Shown: piece by piece, positions 32,420 to 42,021 of the stretch
How the letters are laid out: each line of letters begins with the position of its first letter
Position numbering within the stretch: the stretch's first letter is position 1
Assembly (NCBI GenBank): GCA_017470325.1
Contig: JAFUES010000023.1
Span: 121,349 to 185,348 of the forward strand
Reading direction: 5' to 3'
DNA: 64,000 nt
DNA from: Oscillospiraceae bacterium
GTDB taxonomy: Bacteria > Bacillota_A > Clostridia > Oscillospirales > Oscillospiraceae
Program-made: the position numbers and the translations under genes
Notes under the pieces: model-generated
The model's input: only the letters and a program-made list of their open reading frames with translations
Database searches by the model: none
Told to the model about the DNA's origin: nothing

Positions 32420-33375
32420 AACCAAATCGTACCTGCCGCGAGGCCAAGTACCGCGGCGATGCAAGCGCTGATCAGGCGCCCTGCGAAATGCAGGGCGCCT
32501 TTTATCTTACTTTCCGAGAGGACGGAAAGAGTTTGGAGATGGACGGATAGTCCGCCCCAGCTGAGCAGACTGGCGGCCAGCGCCAGATTGCGAGCGCTGA
32601 GCGACAGCCCGCGCATGGTCCCGGCACCGCTGCCCAACTCCAGAAGGCCGCAGAGCAGTGACCGACACCAGTGCAGTTCCATGCCTGTGGCGGAGGCAAG
32701 ATGTCCGGCGAGCAGGGAGAAGAAACCGTTGGTATCCAGCAGCCCTGTGAAGACGGTAAAGCAGACAACAAAGCCGCACACGCTGAGCACAGAGATCACC
32801 GCCTGCTGTACCGCTTCCGGCAGTGCCCGGGAAAGCGGGAGGACGAGAGGCGTTTCGCATGGACGTTTGATTTCGGCAGGCCCGCTGCGGCGAAAAAGCA
32901 GCCCCGTGCAGGCGGCTGCACAGATGTGGATCAGATAAAGCATCAGACCCGCTTTGGCAGAGCCGAATACACCGATGCCCACCGCGCCGATGATGAAGGC
33001 GGGACCGGAGTTGTTGCAGAAAGCCAGGAGACGTTCCGCTTCCTCCTTGGAAACGGCACCCGATTTTTCCATATCTGCGATATATGCGGCCCCCAGGGGA
33101 TAACCGCCGGTCAAGCCGATCAGAAAGGCGGAGGCGCCTTCACCGGAGATGCGGAACAGTCTGGCGGCGGCAGGGGCGAGCAGGCGGCCGAGCATCAGCG
33201 GAAAGCCAAGCCGCGAAAGCAGGATAGACACGACAAAAAAGGGAAACAGAGAGGGCAGGATCAATTCCACACACAACTGCAGCCCGTAGCGGCAGCTGCT
33301 GATCACCTGAGACGATGCGCCGATCATGGCCGCCATGGCGCACAGGGCGGCGCAGATCGCAAGCTTGTTTTTCAT
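32416..33375 (-). CDS. ylbJ: Sporulation integral membrane protein YlbJ
   Basis: A 319-residue polytopic membrane protein with nucleoside-transporter gate-like regions (FLIGLTGGYPLGAAYIADM, FCNNSGPAFIIGAVGIGVFG, CGLLELGSGAGTMRG). In B. subtilis YlbJ is made in the mother cell under sigma-E and is needed for spore heat resistance. The start is ATG 33375, with GGAGGTG 4 nt upstream. A sigma-E-like promoter overlaps that of the divergent yqfC. Confidence 0.87.
   Translation of the reverse strand: MKNKLAICAALCAMAAMIGASSQVISSCRYGLQLCVELILPSLFPFFVVSILLSRLGFPLMLGRLLAPAAARLFRISGEGASAFLIGLTGGYPLGAAYIADMEKSGAVSKEEAERLLAFCNNSGPAFIIGAVGIGVFGSAKAGLMLYLIHICAAACTGLLFRRSGPAEIKRPCETPLVLPLSRALPEAVQQAVISVLSVCGFVVCFTVFTGLLDTNGFFSLLAGHLASATGMELHWCRSLLCGLLELGSGAGTMRGLSLSARNLALAASLLSWGGLSVHLQTLSVLSESKIKGALHFAGRLISACIAAVLGLAAGTIWF
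32474..32506 (+). terminator. Terminator of the chrA operon, embedded in the ylbJ coding sequence
   Basis: A 11-bp perfect stem AGGCGCCCTGC / GCAGGGCGCCT with loop GAAAT followed by TTTATCTT. It lies 55 nt past the chrA stop and within the last 90 nt of the antisense ylbJ frame, so it has to satisfy both. Confidence 0.8.
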
Positions 33376-33405
33376 AGACACCTCCGGTTTCCACATCTTG
33401 TCCGT

Positions 33406-33434
33406 GTATCAAACTATGAGCACTTTCATAGATT
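33406..33434 (+). promoter_or_regulatory. Candidate sigma-E-type promoter for yqfC-yqfD
   Basis: GTATCAA (33406-33412), 14-bp spacer, CATAGATT (33427-33434). The -10 matches seven of eight positions of CATACANT; the -35 is weak. The predicted start near 33441 lies downstream of the ATG at 33416. Confidence 0.45.
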
Positions 33435-33439
33435 TATAC
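33411..33439 (-). promoter_or_regulatory. Candidate sigma-E-type promoter for ylbJ
   Basis: Minus-strand GTATAAA (33433-33439), 14-bp spacer, CATAGTTT (33411-33418). It overlaps the yqfC promoter candidate almost completely. Confidence 0.4.
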
Positions 33440-33730
33440 GGACGGGAGGTGGCCGCGCTGAAAAAAGGAAAAGGGCTGGCAGCGGATCTGAGCGAGCGGC
33501 TCCAGCTGCCGGAGGAAGCGCTGCTGGGGGCGGCAAAACTGTCGGTGACTGCAGGCCGCCGGATCTTGATCGAAAACCACTGCGGGATCATGGCGTACGG
33601 CAGGGAGTTCATTGCCGTGCGAATAAAAGGCGGGCAGATCGGCATCCGTGGCGACGAGCTGCGGCTGCTGGCCATAAGCGGAAAAGAGCTGCTGATCGGC
33701 GGAAGTGTCCAGAACATAGAGTGGAGTTGA
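33416..33730 (+). CDS. yqfC: Sporulation protein YqfC
   Basis: 104 residues from the first ATG. The core (ERLQLPEEALLGAAKLSVTA, ILIENHCGIMAYG, IRGDELRLLAISGKELLIGG) matches YqfC, a sigma-E-dependent mother-cell protein. The start is doubtful. ATG 33416 has no Shine-Dalgarno and lies upstream of the likely transcript start. The only strong SD, GGGAGGTGG (33444-33452), is 5 nt before the CTG at 33458, which would give a 90-residue protein beginning KKGKGLAADL, close to the 93 residues of B. subtilis YqfC. The coordinates keep the conventional ATG. Confidence 0.85.
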   Translation: MSTFIDLYGREVAALKKGKGLAADLSERLQLPEEALLGAAKLSVTAGRRILIENHCGIMAYGREFIAVRIKGGQIGIRGDELRLLAISGKELLIGGSVQNIEWS

Positions 33731-33733
33731 AGC

Positions 33734-34912
33734 ATGCGGATCGTTGACAGAGTGCGGGGAAATGTGCGGGTAGAGATCCGCGGCGTTTTCCCGGAGAAAA
33801 TATTGAACGCCTGCGCCATGCGGGCAGTGGCGCTGTGGGACCTGGAATCTTTGGACTCCTATACGTTTCGGGCCACGGCTGAGGAGCGGCAGCTGGCAGA
33901 GCTGACGGCCATTGCCGGGCAGGCAATGTGTGATCTGGTTGTGCTGAGAAGGCAGGGGGGCGGCAGCACCCTCCGCTTTTTCAGACGCAGACTCCTTCTG
34001 CTGACAGCGGCGGCGCTGATACTCGGGCTGCTGCTCTATTCCTCTCTGTTCATCTGGGAGATCCGTGTGCAGGGCTGTGAGCGGCTGACTCAGGGGCAGG
34101 TACTCCGGGCGTTGGCTGATTGCGGCGTAGAGCAAGGGACCTACTGGCCCGGTCTGTCCATGGATCTGCTGCGCAGCAGGATGCTTACGGAGATGCCGGA
34201 GCTGGCGTGGATGACCGTAAACATCAGCGGCTCCAGGGCGACGGTTCTCATCATGGAGCGTCAGGAGAAGCCGGAGATCTATCGGGAAGATACGGCAACG
34301 GATCTGATCGCAGGCAAAACAGGGATCATTACCCGGATGTCCGTATTGAACGGAAGAGCTCTGGTGCAGACCGGGCAGACGGTGTTGGAAGGAGATACCC
34401 TGGTAAGCGGGACATTGGAAAGCCTGAGCAATCCGCCCCGGCAGATTCGGGCGCAGGGGCGCGTCATGGCGGATACCTGGTACGAACTGACGGCGGTCCG
34501 CCCGTTGGATGTGGGGCAAAAAGGAGAGATTAGGAGCAGGAGAAGCTGCTTCGCTTTGAAAATCGGCAAAAGGCGGATAAATTTTTACGGTCACGGCAAA
34601 ATGACGCTTGACGGATATGATACAATTGTGCATGAATATAACATGGGGATTGAAGGGCTGTTTGCTCTTCCAATCACTTTGATCCGGGAAGAGCGGATCC
34701 GCTATCGGGAATCCTCCGAGGCACCGAAGCCGGAGCAGGAGATGGGCGCCGACTTGCGCAGCGCGCTCCAGGAGCGCATCGACGGGGAGATCGTTTCTTC
34801 TGAGATCAGCATCGACCGGAGCGAAGAGCTTGTTTATGTGACGCTTTTTGCCCAGTGCAATGAAAACATCGCCGTATCAATCGAAACACAGGGGGCACCC
34901 TCGCCTCCGTGA
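33734..34912 (+). CDS. yqfD: Sporulation protein YqfD
   Basis: A 392-residue membrane protein. It has a cytoplasmic N-terminus (VRGNVRVEIRGVFPEKILNAC), one strong membrane segment at about 85-110 (LLLLTAAALILGLLLYSSLF), then a large domain typical of YqfD (WEIRVQGCERLTQGQVLRAL, ERQEKPEIY, TGIITRMSVLNGRALVQTGQ). YqfD is required for efficient sporulation in B. subtilis and is expressed in the mother cell. It follows yqfC by 3 nt. phoH follows, giving the conserved order yqfC-yqfD-phoH-ybeY-era. Confidence 0.92.
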   Translation: MRIVDRVRGNVRVEIRGVFPEKILNACAMRAVALWDLESLDSYTFRATAEERQLAELTAIAGQAMCDLVVLRRQGGGSTLRFFRRRLLLLTAAALILGLLLYSSLFIWEIRVQGCERLTQGQVLRALADCGVEQGTYWPGLSMDLLRSRMLTEMPELAWMTVNISGSRATVLIMERQEKPEIYREDTATDLIAGKTGIITRMSVLNGRALVQTGQTVLEGDTLVSGTLESLSNPPRQIRAQGRVMADTWYELTAVRPLDVGQKGEIRSRRSCFALKIGKRRINFYGHGKMTLDGYDTIVHEYNMGIEGLFALPITLIREERIRYRESSEAPKPEQEMGADLRSALQERIDGEIVSSEISIDRSEELVYVTLFAQCNENIAVSIETQGAPSPP

Positions 34913-34923
34913 AAGGACTGCCA

Positions 34924-35928
<1,005 letters not shown>

Positions 35929-35931
35929 TGC

Positions 35932-36414
35932 ATGGAGCATGAGATCTATGTGAGCCGTGAGGTGAAAAATCTGGGGCACCGGAACGCCGCGGCGCTGATA
36001 AAAAAGGCCGCCAAGATGGCTCTGGACGCTGAAGGGATCCAGATCCCCTGTATCCTCAGCGTGATGTTGACCGACGAGGAGGGGATCCGCGCGGTCAACA
36101 GGGAATTCCGGAATGTGGACAGCGCCACCGATGTGCTGTCTTTCCCCCTCAACGAACTGACGCCCGGCAACTTTGACCCGGACGACTGTGAACGGGACTT
36201 GGATTCCGGCGCAATACTACTGGGGGATATGATGATCTCACTGTCCCGCTGTGAAAAGCAGGGAGAGGAATACGGCCACGGCTTCGAGCGGGAGATCATG
36301 TATCTGACGGTCCATTCCGTGCTGCATCTGCTGGGGTATGACCATGTGGATGAGGGTGAAATGAAGCGGCAGATGCGCCTGAGAGAAAAAACGATCATGG
36401 GAGATATGATATGA
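35932..36414 (+). CDS. ybeY: Endoribonuclease YbeY
   Basis: A 160-residue zinc endoribonuclease for rRNA maturation and ribosome quality control. The metal motif is HSVLHLLGYDH (residues 128-138, ligands His128, His132, His138). Upstream blocks are VMLTDEEGIRAVNREFRNVDSATDVLSFPL and GAILLGDMMISL. It starts 3 nt after phoH and overlaps era by 4 nt. Confidence 0.96.
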   Translation: MEHEIYVSREVKNLGHRNAAALIKKAAKMALDAEGIQIPCILSVMLTDEEGIRAVNREFRNVDSATDVLSFPLNELTPGNFDPDDCERDLDSGAILLGDMMISLSRCEKQGEEYGHGFEREIMYLTVHSVLHLLGYDHVDEGEMKRQMRLREKTIMGDMI

Positions 36415-37298
36415 CAAAAGCGGCGATGATAACTGTATGCGGACGGCCCAACGTAGGCAAGTCCACGCTGACCAATGCTCTCGTGGGGGAAAAGGTGGCT
36501 ATTGTCTCCAATAAGCCCCAGACCACCCGCAACCGGATCACAGCCATCGTGAGCCGGGGCGACACCCAGTTCGTGCTGATGGACACGCCGGGCTTCCACA
36601 AGCCCCGTACCCGGTTGGGGGACTATATGGTGAACGTGGTGAAGGAGAGCGTGACAGACGTGGACTGCGTGCTGCTGCTGGTGGAGCCCATTGCGTCCAT
36701 CGGCCCTCAGGAGGAGGCGCTGATCGAGCGGCTGAAGCAGACCGGCGCCCCGGCGATCCTGGTGATCAACAAGATCGATACGGTGGACAAGACCCGGCTG
36801 CTGGAGGTCATGGCGGTATATTCCGCCGCCTATGCCTTTGACGCGATCCTGCCCATTTCCGCCCGGACCGGCGACGGACTGGACGAGCTGCTGGACGAGC
36901 TGGAAAAATACGCCGAGGAGGGGCCGCATCTCTTCCCGGAGGATATGATCACCGACCAGCCGGAGCGGCAGATCTGCGCTGAACTGGTGCGGGAAAAGCT
37001 GCTCAAATGTCTGGATAAGGAGATCCCGCACGGCACAGCCGTAGAGGTGACCCGTTTCCATGAACGCGACGATGGGATCATCGATCTGGAGGTCACCATC
37101 TACTGCGAAAAGGACAGCCATAAGGGCATCATCATCGGCAAAAAAGGCGCGATGCTCAAAAAGATCGGGGAGCTTGCCCGGACAGATATCGAGGAATTCA
37201 TGGGCGCCAAGGTCTATCTGCAGACTTGGGTCAAGGTCAAGGAGAACTGGCGGGATTCCGCGGCACAGCTTCGCAATTTCGGCTTTACGGACCCATAA
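36411..37298 (+). CDS. era: GTPase Era
   Basis: A 295-residue GTPase that binds the 3' end of 16S rRNA during 30S assembly. G1 is GRPNVGKSTLTNAL, the switch region is PQTTRNRI, G3 is DTPGFHKPRTRLG and G4 is NKID. The C-terminal KH domain contains IIIGKKGAMLKKIGELARTDIE. It overlaps ybeY by 4 nt. The dgkA and cdd genes that B. subtilis carries between ybeY and era are absent. Confidence 0.97.
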   Translation: MTKAAMITVCGRPNVGKSTLTNALVGEKVAIVSNKPQTTRNRITAIVSRGDTQFVLMDTPGFHKPRTRLGDYMVNVVKESVTDVDCVLLLVEPIASIGPQEEALIERLKQTGAPAILVINKIDTVDKTRLLEVMAVYSAAYAFDAILPISARTGDGLDELLDELEKYAEEGPHLFPEDMITDQPERQICAELVREKLLKCLDKEIPHGTAVEVTRFHERDDGIIDLEVTIYCEKDSHKGIIIGKKGAMLKKIGELARTDIEEFMGAKVYLQTWVKVKENWRDSAAQLRNFGFTDP

Positions 37299-37367
37299 AA
37301 TATCCGTACAAAAACTGCCAACATTTTGCCCCAGCAAACGGCAAATACTACTGCTGAGGTGAAATGG

Positions 37368-37478
37368 ATGGAAAACAATCCTCTGTGGCAAGCATTTGCG
37401 GAAACCGGAGATCCGATCTGTTACATGCTGTACAAGGCAGCACAGAAGTATAAAGTGTGGTCAGGACCAGTGTCCTGA
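37368..37478 (+). CDS. yqzL: YqzL-like small protein
   Basis: A 36-codon frame beginning MENNPLWQAFAETGDPICYM and ending KVWSGPVS. It sits between era and recO, exactly where B. subtilis has yqzL (47 residues), and shares the pattern W-x-x-F-x-x-T-G-x-x-x-x-Y-x-L-x-K. The ATG at 37368 has the SD GAGGTGA 6-7 nt upstream. No function is known. It ends 23 nt before recO. Easily missed because of its size. Confidence 0.75.
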   Translation: MENNPLWQAFAETGDPICYMLYKAAQKYKVWSGPVS

Positions 37479-37501
37479 TCACTGCACAAGGTTTACATAA
37501 T

Positions 37502-38254
37502 ATGTTTAAGACCACAAAAGCCCTGGTGCTGCGCCAGGTGCGTTATAAGGAAGCCGACCGCATTCTGACCCTGTTCAGCTCTACCGACGGGAAGATCACC
37601 GCCAAGGCCCGGGGGGCGCTGCGGAAAAACAGCAAGATCGCGGCGGCCACCCAGCAGCTGTGTTATGCGGAGATGACGCTGTTTGGCAACCGGGGAAAAT
37701 GGACCGTCAACGAAGCGGTGATCATCGAACCCTTCACCGCGCTGCAGACGGATCTGGAGCGCTTTGCTCTGGGCTGTTATTTTGCTGAGTGTCTGGAAGC
37801 CCTCAGTGTTGAGGATCAGCCGGATGCGGAGCTGCTGCAGTTGGGGCTCAACAGTCTTTATGCCCTTGGCAGCGGAAAATATGATCCGCGCCTGGTGAAG
37901 GCCGCCTTTGAATTTCGGCTCATGTGCCTGGCGGGATACGCCCCCAGTGTACAGGCCTGCGCGGTCTGTGGCAAAGAGACGTTGAACGAGCCCTGCCTGA
38001 GCGTGGACAACGGCTGCGTATTCTGCCGCGGTTGCCGGAATGCATCCCTGGGCTTTTCCTTGCCTCTTTGCGAGGATTCTTTGGCGGCCCTGCGTTATAT
38101 CGTGGCTGCCCCGGCCAAGCAGCTCTTTTCCTTCCAGATCGGCGAGGAGGCTCTGCGGCGCCTGGGAGATGCGGCGGAGCGATATCTGCTCTCCCATGCA
38201 GAGCGGCGGTTTTCCACATTGGATTACTGGAAAAGTATCCGCACCACGGCATGA
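37502..38254 (+). CDS. recO: DNA repair protein RecO
   Basis: A 250-residue recombination mediator that helps load RecA onto SSB-coated single strands with RecR/RecF. An N-terminal OB-fold (TTKALVLRQVRYKEADRILTLFS) is followed by a helical domain with a zinc finger: CAVCGK (about 158) and FCRGC (about 178). The ATG at 37502 has only a weak SD (AAGG), but earlier in-frame starts fall inside yqzL. Confidence 0.95.
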   Translation: MFKTTKALVLRQVRYKEADRILTLFSSTDGKITAKARGALRKNSKIAAATQQLCYAEMTLFGNRGKWTVNEAVIIEPFTALQTDLERFALGCYFAECLEALSVEDQPDAELLQLGLNSLYALGSGKYDPRLVKAAFEFRLMCLAGYAPSVQACAVCGKETLNEPCLSVDNGCVFCRGCRNASLGFSLPLCEDSLAALRYIVAAPAKQLFSFQIGEEALRRLGDAAERYLLSHAERRFSTLDYWKSIRTTA

Positions 38255-38302
38255 CGGACTTGGAGCAGCCGGAAAGAAAAGAACGATCATTGGGGGAAGA
38301 AA

Positions 38303-40678
38303 ATGGATTATTTTGAAAAATCCCTCCATACTTTGGAACTGCCGTCTGTGCTGGATATGCTGGCGCAGCAGGCGGTGGGGGAGACGGCCAAGGAGCGCGC
38401 TCTGGCGCTGACACCCTCCCCGGATGCGGCCGAGGTACGCCGCCGTCTGCAGGAGACCACGGCGGCCAAGACCATGATGACGGTGCGCGGCAGCCCGTCC
38501 TTTGCCGGGGTGAAGGATGTGCGGCCCTCCCTGTCCCGCGCGGATCTGGGCGGCGCGCTGAATACCCGGGAGCTGCTGGATATTGCCAGGGTCCTGCAAT
38601 GCGCCAGATTGGTGCGCTCTTATATCGCCGACGACAGCGTGGGCAAGACGAGCATCGATTATCTGTTCCACGGGCTGCATGCCAACAAGTTCCTGGAGGA
38701 GAAGATCAGCACCTCCATCGTGGGGGAGGATGAGATCGCCGACGGCGCCTCATCGGATCTGGCCACGATCCGCCGCCAGATGCGGGCGGCGGCAGCCAGG
38801 GCAAGGGAAGCGCTGCAGAAGATCATCTCTTCGCCTTCCTATGCCAAGGCCCTGCAGGAGCCGATCATCACCATGCGCTCGGACCGCTATGTGGTGCCGG
38901 TCAAGGCGGACCATAAGGGCGCGGTGCCCGGCCTGGTGCATGATATCTCCGCTTCCGGCATGACGCTTTTCGTGGAGCCCATGGCGGCGGTGAAGGCCAA
39001 CAACGAACTGCGGGAACTGGCCGCCAAGGAAAAACTGGAGATCGAGCGCATCCTGGCGGAGCTGTCTGCAGACTGTGCCGAGCATAAAGAGGACATTGCC
39101 ACCAGCTTTGAGCTCTTGGTGCGGCTGGACCTGATCTTTGCCAAGGCCAAGCTCTCCTATAAGCTGGACTGCCAGGAGGCATCCATGGAGGGCAAAGGCA
39201 TCGTGCTGCGGCGGGCCAGACATCCGCTGCTGGATCAGGCCACGGCGGTGCCTATCGATCTGGAGTTGGGGGAGAACTACGACACCCTGGTCATCACCGG
39301 TCCCAACACCGGCGGCAAGACAGTATCGCTTAAGACAATAGGTCTGCTGTCGGTGATGCACCAGTGCGGCCTGCATATCCCGGCGGCGGACGGCAGCAAT
39401 CTGCCGGTGTTCCGCAATATCCTGGCGGACATCGGCGACGAGCAGAGCATCGAACAGAGCCTGTCCACCTTCTCCGCCCACATGACCAACATCGTGAGCA
39501 TCCTGGCCGACTGCGACGAGCGGTCCCTGCTGCTGTTCGATGAGTTGGGCGCGGGCACCGATCCCACCGAGGGTGCGGCATTGGCCATTGCCGTCATCGA
39601 ATACGCCCGCCGTCAGGGCGCCATGATCGCCGCCACCACCCACTATGCGGAGCTGAAGGTCTACGCCACCAACGAGGCGCGGGTACAGAACGCCTCTTGT
39701 GAGTTCGATGTGGAGACCCTGCGGCCCACTTACCGGCTGCTGGTGGGCATCCCCGGTAAATCCAATGCCTTTGCCATCTCCAAGCGCCTTGGGCTGAGCG
39801 ACGAGATCATAGAGGACGCAAAGGGACGCGTCAGCTCTGACAGCGCCAGCTTTGAGTCTACCATCGAGAAGCTGGAGCAGACCCGGTTGCTGTTGGAGAA
39901 GGACAGAAACGAAGTAGCCATAAAGCTGCGCCAGGCGGAGGAAAACGCCAAAAAGTCCGCCTTCCTGAAAGCGGAATTGGAGGTACGCCTGGAAAAGGCG
40001 GATCTGAAATCCCGACGGGAGGCGGAGCGGATCATCGCCGAGGCCAGAGAGACGGCCGAGCAGGTGTTCCGGGAACTGGACGAGATGAAAAAGCATCTCA
40101 ACGAGGAGGAGAACACCCAGCGCATCAACGAGGCGCGCAGCGAACTGCGGCGGCGGCTGAACCAATCGGAGGACAATTTGCGCCGGGATGTGCCGGAGCT
40201 GGAGGTGCAGCAGACCTCTTCCAGACCGATCCGTCCGGGAGATACGGTGCAGATCAAATCCATGGGTATGAAGGCTGAGGTCATTTCCGTTTCGCCCGAC
40301 AGGGTCTTGAACCTTCGGGCGGGGATCATGAACGTGACCGCCAAAGAGGACGAGGTGCTGCTTTTGGAGGGTGTGGCTGCGCAGACCAAGAAGAATGTCA
40401 GCGCCCGCAGCGCCGCCCAATTGCGCAGTATGAGCATTGAGCCGCAGATCGATCTCAGGGGCATGGAGGCCCTGGAGGCTGTGTTGGCCGCGGAGCGGTA
40501 TCTGGACAGCGCCGTCATGGCGAAGCTCAAAACGGTCACCATCATCCACGGAAAAGGGACCGGCGCCCTGCGTACGGCGATCCAGCAGATGCTCAGGAAA
40601 AACAAAGCTGTAAAATCCTTCCGCCTGGGCAGATATGGCGAGGGAGAAAGCGGTGTGACCGTTGTCGAACTGAAATAA
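38303..40678 (+). CDS. mutS2: Endonuclease MutS2
   Basis: 791 residues. The N-terminal helical clamp domains (LHTLELPSVLDMLAQQAVGE) lead into the MutS ATPase: Walker A ITGPNTGGKTVSLKTIG at about 330, DEQSIEQSLSTFSAHM, and Walker B LLLFDELGAGTDPTEG. A long coiled coil (about 510-640) follows, and a C-terminal Smr nuclease domain (IDLRGMEALEAVLAAERYLD, IIHGKGTGALR). In Firmicutes MutS2 acts in recombination control and as a sensor of collided ribosomes. SD GGGGGAAG. Confidence 0.96.
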   Translation: MDYFEKSLHTLELPSVLDMLAQQAVGETAKERALALTPSPDAAEVRRRLQETTAAKTMMTVRGSPSFAGVKDVRPSLSRADLGGALNTRELLDIARVLQCARLVRSYIADDSVGKTSIDYLFHGLHANKFLEEKISTSIVGEDEIADGASSDLATIRRQMRAAAARAREALQKIISSPSYAKALQEPIITMRSDRYVVPVKADHKGAVPGLVHDISASGMTLFVEPMAAVKANNELRELAAKEKLEIERILAELSADCAEHKEDIATSFELLVRLDLIFAKAKLSYKLDCQEASMEGKGIVLRRARHPLLDQATAVPIDLELGENYDTLVITGPNTGGKTVSLKTIGLLSVMHQCGLHIPAADGSNLPVFRNILADIGDEQSIEQSLSTFSAHMTNIVSILADCDERSLLLFDELGAGTDPTEGAALAIAVIEYARRQGAMIAATTHYAELKVYATNEARVQNASCEFDVETLRPTYRLLVGIPGKSNAFAISKRLGLSDEIIEDAKGRVSSDSASFESTIEKLEQTRLLLEKDRNEVAIKLRQAEENAKKSAFLKAELEVRLEKADLKSRREAERIIAEARETAEQVFRELDEMKKHLNEEENTQRINEARSELRRRLNQSEDNLRRDVPELEVQQTSSRPIRPGDTVQIKSMGMKAEVISVSPDRVLNLRAGIMNVTAKEDEVLLLEGVAAQTKKNVSARSAAQLRSMSIEPQIDLRGMEALEAVLAAERYLDSAVMAKLKTVTIIHGKGTGALRTAIQQMLRKNKAVKSFRLGRYGEGESGVTVVELK

Positions 40679-40734
40679 AATCCGCCCGGGGAAAACGCAA
40701 TAAATGTTGAAAACAACGAAACATTTGAAAGCGG

Positions 40735-40763
40735 TTGACGATTGGGCGGAAATTTGATAAAGT
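40735..40763 (+). promoter_or_regulatory. Promoter of the HPr gene
   Basis: TTGACG (40735-40740), 17-bp spacer, TAAAGT (40758-40763). Confidence 0.7.
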
Positions 40764-40813
40764 AAATGCGTATCATATCTTATTCAATTCGTAATAATTA
40801 AGGAGTGGCGAGT

Positions 40814-41077
40814 ATGATAACCAAAGAAGTAGTCATCAACAATCAGGTAGGCCTCCATGCCAGACCCGCAACTTTTTTCATTCAGAAAGCCAACGAGTTC
40901 AAGAGCAGCATCTGGGTTGAGAAGGAAGAGCGGCGTGTAAACGCCAAGAGCCTTCTGGGCGTGCTTTCTCTTGGCATCGTTAAGGGAACTGCGATCACCA
41001 TTATCGCGGATGGAGCCGATGAGGATGCGGCCATTGCCACCTTGTCCGAACTGATCGATTCTGACTTCTCCGAATAA
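40814..41077 (+). CDS. ptsH: Phosphocarrier protein HPr
   Basis: An 87-residue PTS phosphocarrier. His15 in VGLHARPA accepts phosphate from enzyme I. Ser46 in AKSLLGVLSLG is the site used by HPr kinase for carbon catabolite control, so this is a true HPr rather than Crh. Enzyme I (ptsI) is not adjacent. ATG 40814 is chosen over GTG 40805 because AAGGAG (40800-40805) is then at proper spacing. It has its own promoter and terminator. Confidence 0.94.
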   Translation: MITKEVVINNQVGLHARPATFFIQKANEFKSSIWVEKEERRVNAKSLLGVLSLGIVKGTAITIIADGADEDAAIATLSELIDSDFSE

Positions 41078-41103
41078 GATTCTTATAGAGTATGGATAAA
41101 CAC

Positions 41104-41134
41104 GGGCTGTGCTTTTGGGGCACAGCCCTGTTTT
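41104..41134 (+). terminator. Terminator after the HPr gene
   Basis: GGGCTGTGC (41104-41112) pairs with GCACAGCCC (41120-41128), followed by TGTTTT. Confidence 0.85.
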
Positions 41135-41160
41135 CAAATTCGCGTATTTCCGAGGTGCCT

Positions 41161-42021
41161 ATGAAAAAGGAAAATCTCGCCGTGATCGAGATGCTCGTCT
41201 GCGCGGCGCTGTGGAGCATCGCCGGCATCTTCATGAAGCTCATTCCATGGAACGGCTTCGCCGTGGCCGGGATGCGCAGCCTGATCGCCGGGATCACCAT
41301 CGTGTTGTATATGATCCTCAAGCACTACCGCTTTGTTTTCAATCGGCAGACCTTTGTCTCCGGTGTGTTCGCGGGGCTCACCTATACCTGCTTTACCGTT
41401 GCCAACAAGCTCACTACGGCGGCCAACGCCATCGTGCTGCAGTTTACATCCCCGGTGTTCATCGTGGTCTTTTCGGCTCTGTTCCTGAAGACCAGGATTC
41501 GGAAAGCCGACCTGGCGGTGGTGCTGCTGACTCTGGCGGGCATCACGCTGTTTTTCTTCGACCAGCTTAAGCCCGGCTATGTGGCGGGCAACTTTGTAGC
41601 CATCGGGGCAGGCATGTTCATGGCGGGGATGTATATGACCATCGGCGAGGTAGAGGGGCATGAGCGTTTCAGCGCCATCACCATCGCACAGTTTTTGACC
41701 TTTCTGATCGGGCTGCCCTTTATTTTGACCACACACCCGGTCTTCAACGGCACGACCGTAAGCTGCATCCTTATCCTCGGCGTATTCCAGCTGGGGATCT
41801 CGTACATCCTGTATGTGAAGGCGAGCCGCTATTGCCCGCCTCTGGCCTGCTGCCTGCTGGGCGCGGTGGAGCCCCTGCTTAACCCTGTCTGGGTATTGAT
41901 TTTTGACGGGGAGCGACCCGGCCTGTTTGCGCTGATCGGCGCGGTGATCGTGGTGGTCTCCATCACGGTCTGGTGCATCTTTGGCCAGGAAAAAGAAACC
42001 ATGGAGAAAGCGGATGCTTGA
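41161..42021 (+). CDS. DMT-superfamily transporter (EamA)
   Basis: A 286-residue membrane protein with about ten hydrophobic segments in two EamA repeats (LVCAALWSIAGIFMKLIPWN in the first; VAIGAGMFMAGMYM and LLGAVEPLLNPVWVLIFDGE in the second). Members export or import metabolites such as amino acids or nucleosides; the substrate here is not evident. The ATG has GAGGTG 4 nt upstream. It overlaps uvrC by 8 nt. No clear promoter of its own was seen after the HPr terminator. Confidence 0.88.
   Translation: MKKENLAVIEMLVCAALWSIAGIFMKLIPWNGFAVAGMRSLIAGITIVLYMILKHYRFVFNRQTFVSGVFAGLTYTCFTVANKLTTAANAIVLQFTSPVFIVVFSALFLKTRIRKADLAVVLLTLAGITLFFFDQLKPGYVAGNFVAIGAGMFMAGMYMTIGEVEGHERFSAITIAQFLTFLIGLPFILTTHPVFNGTTVSCILILGVFQLGISYILYVKASRYCPPLACCLLGAVEPLLNPVWVLIFDGERPGLFALIGAVIVVVSITVWCIFGQEKETMEKADA

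Noticed and set aside
38750..40549. 599-residue minus-strand frame opposite mutS2, and similar long ones at 14698-16407, 26187-28142, 42251-43810, 50192-52156 and 52305-54527
   Set aside because: All lie antisense to well-identified genes and show no recognisable motifs or ribosome-binding sites.
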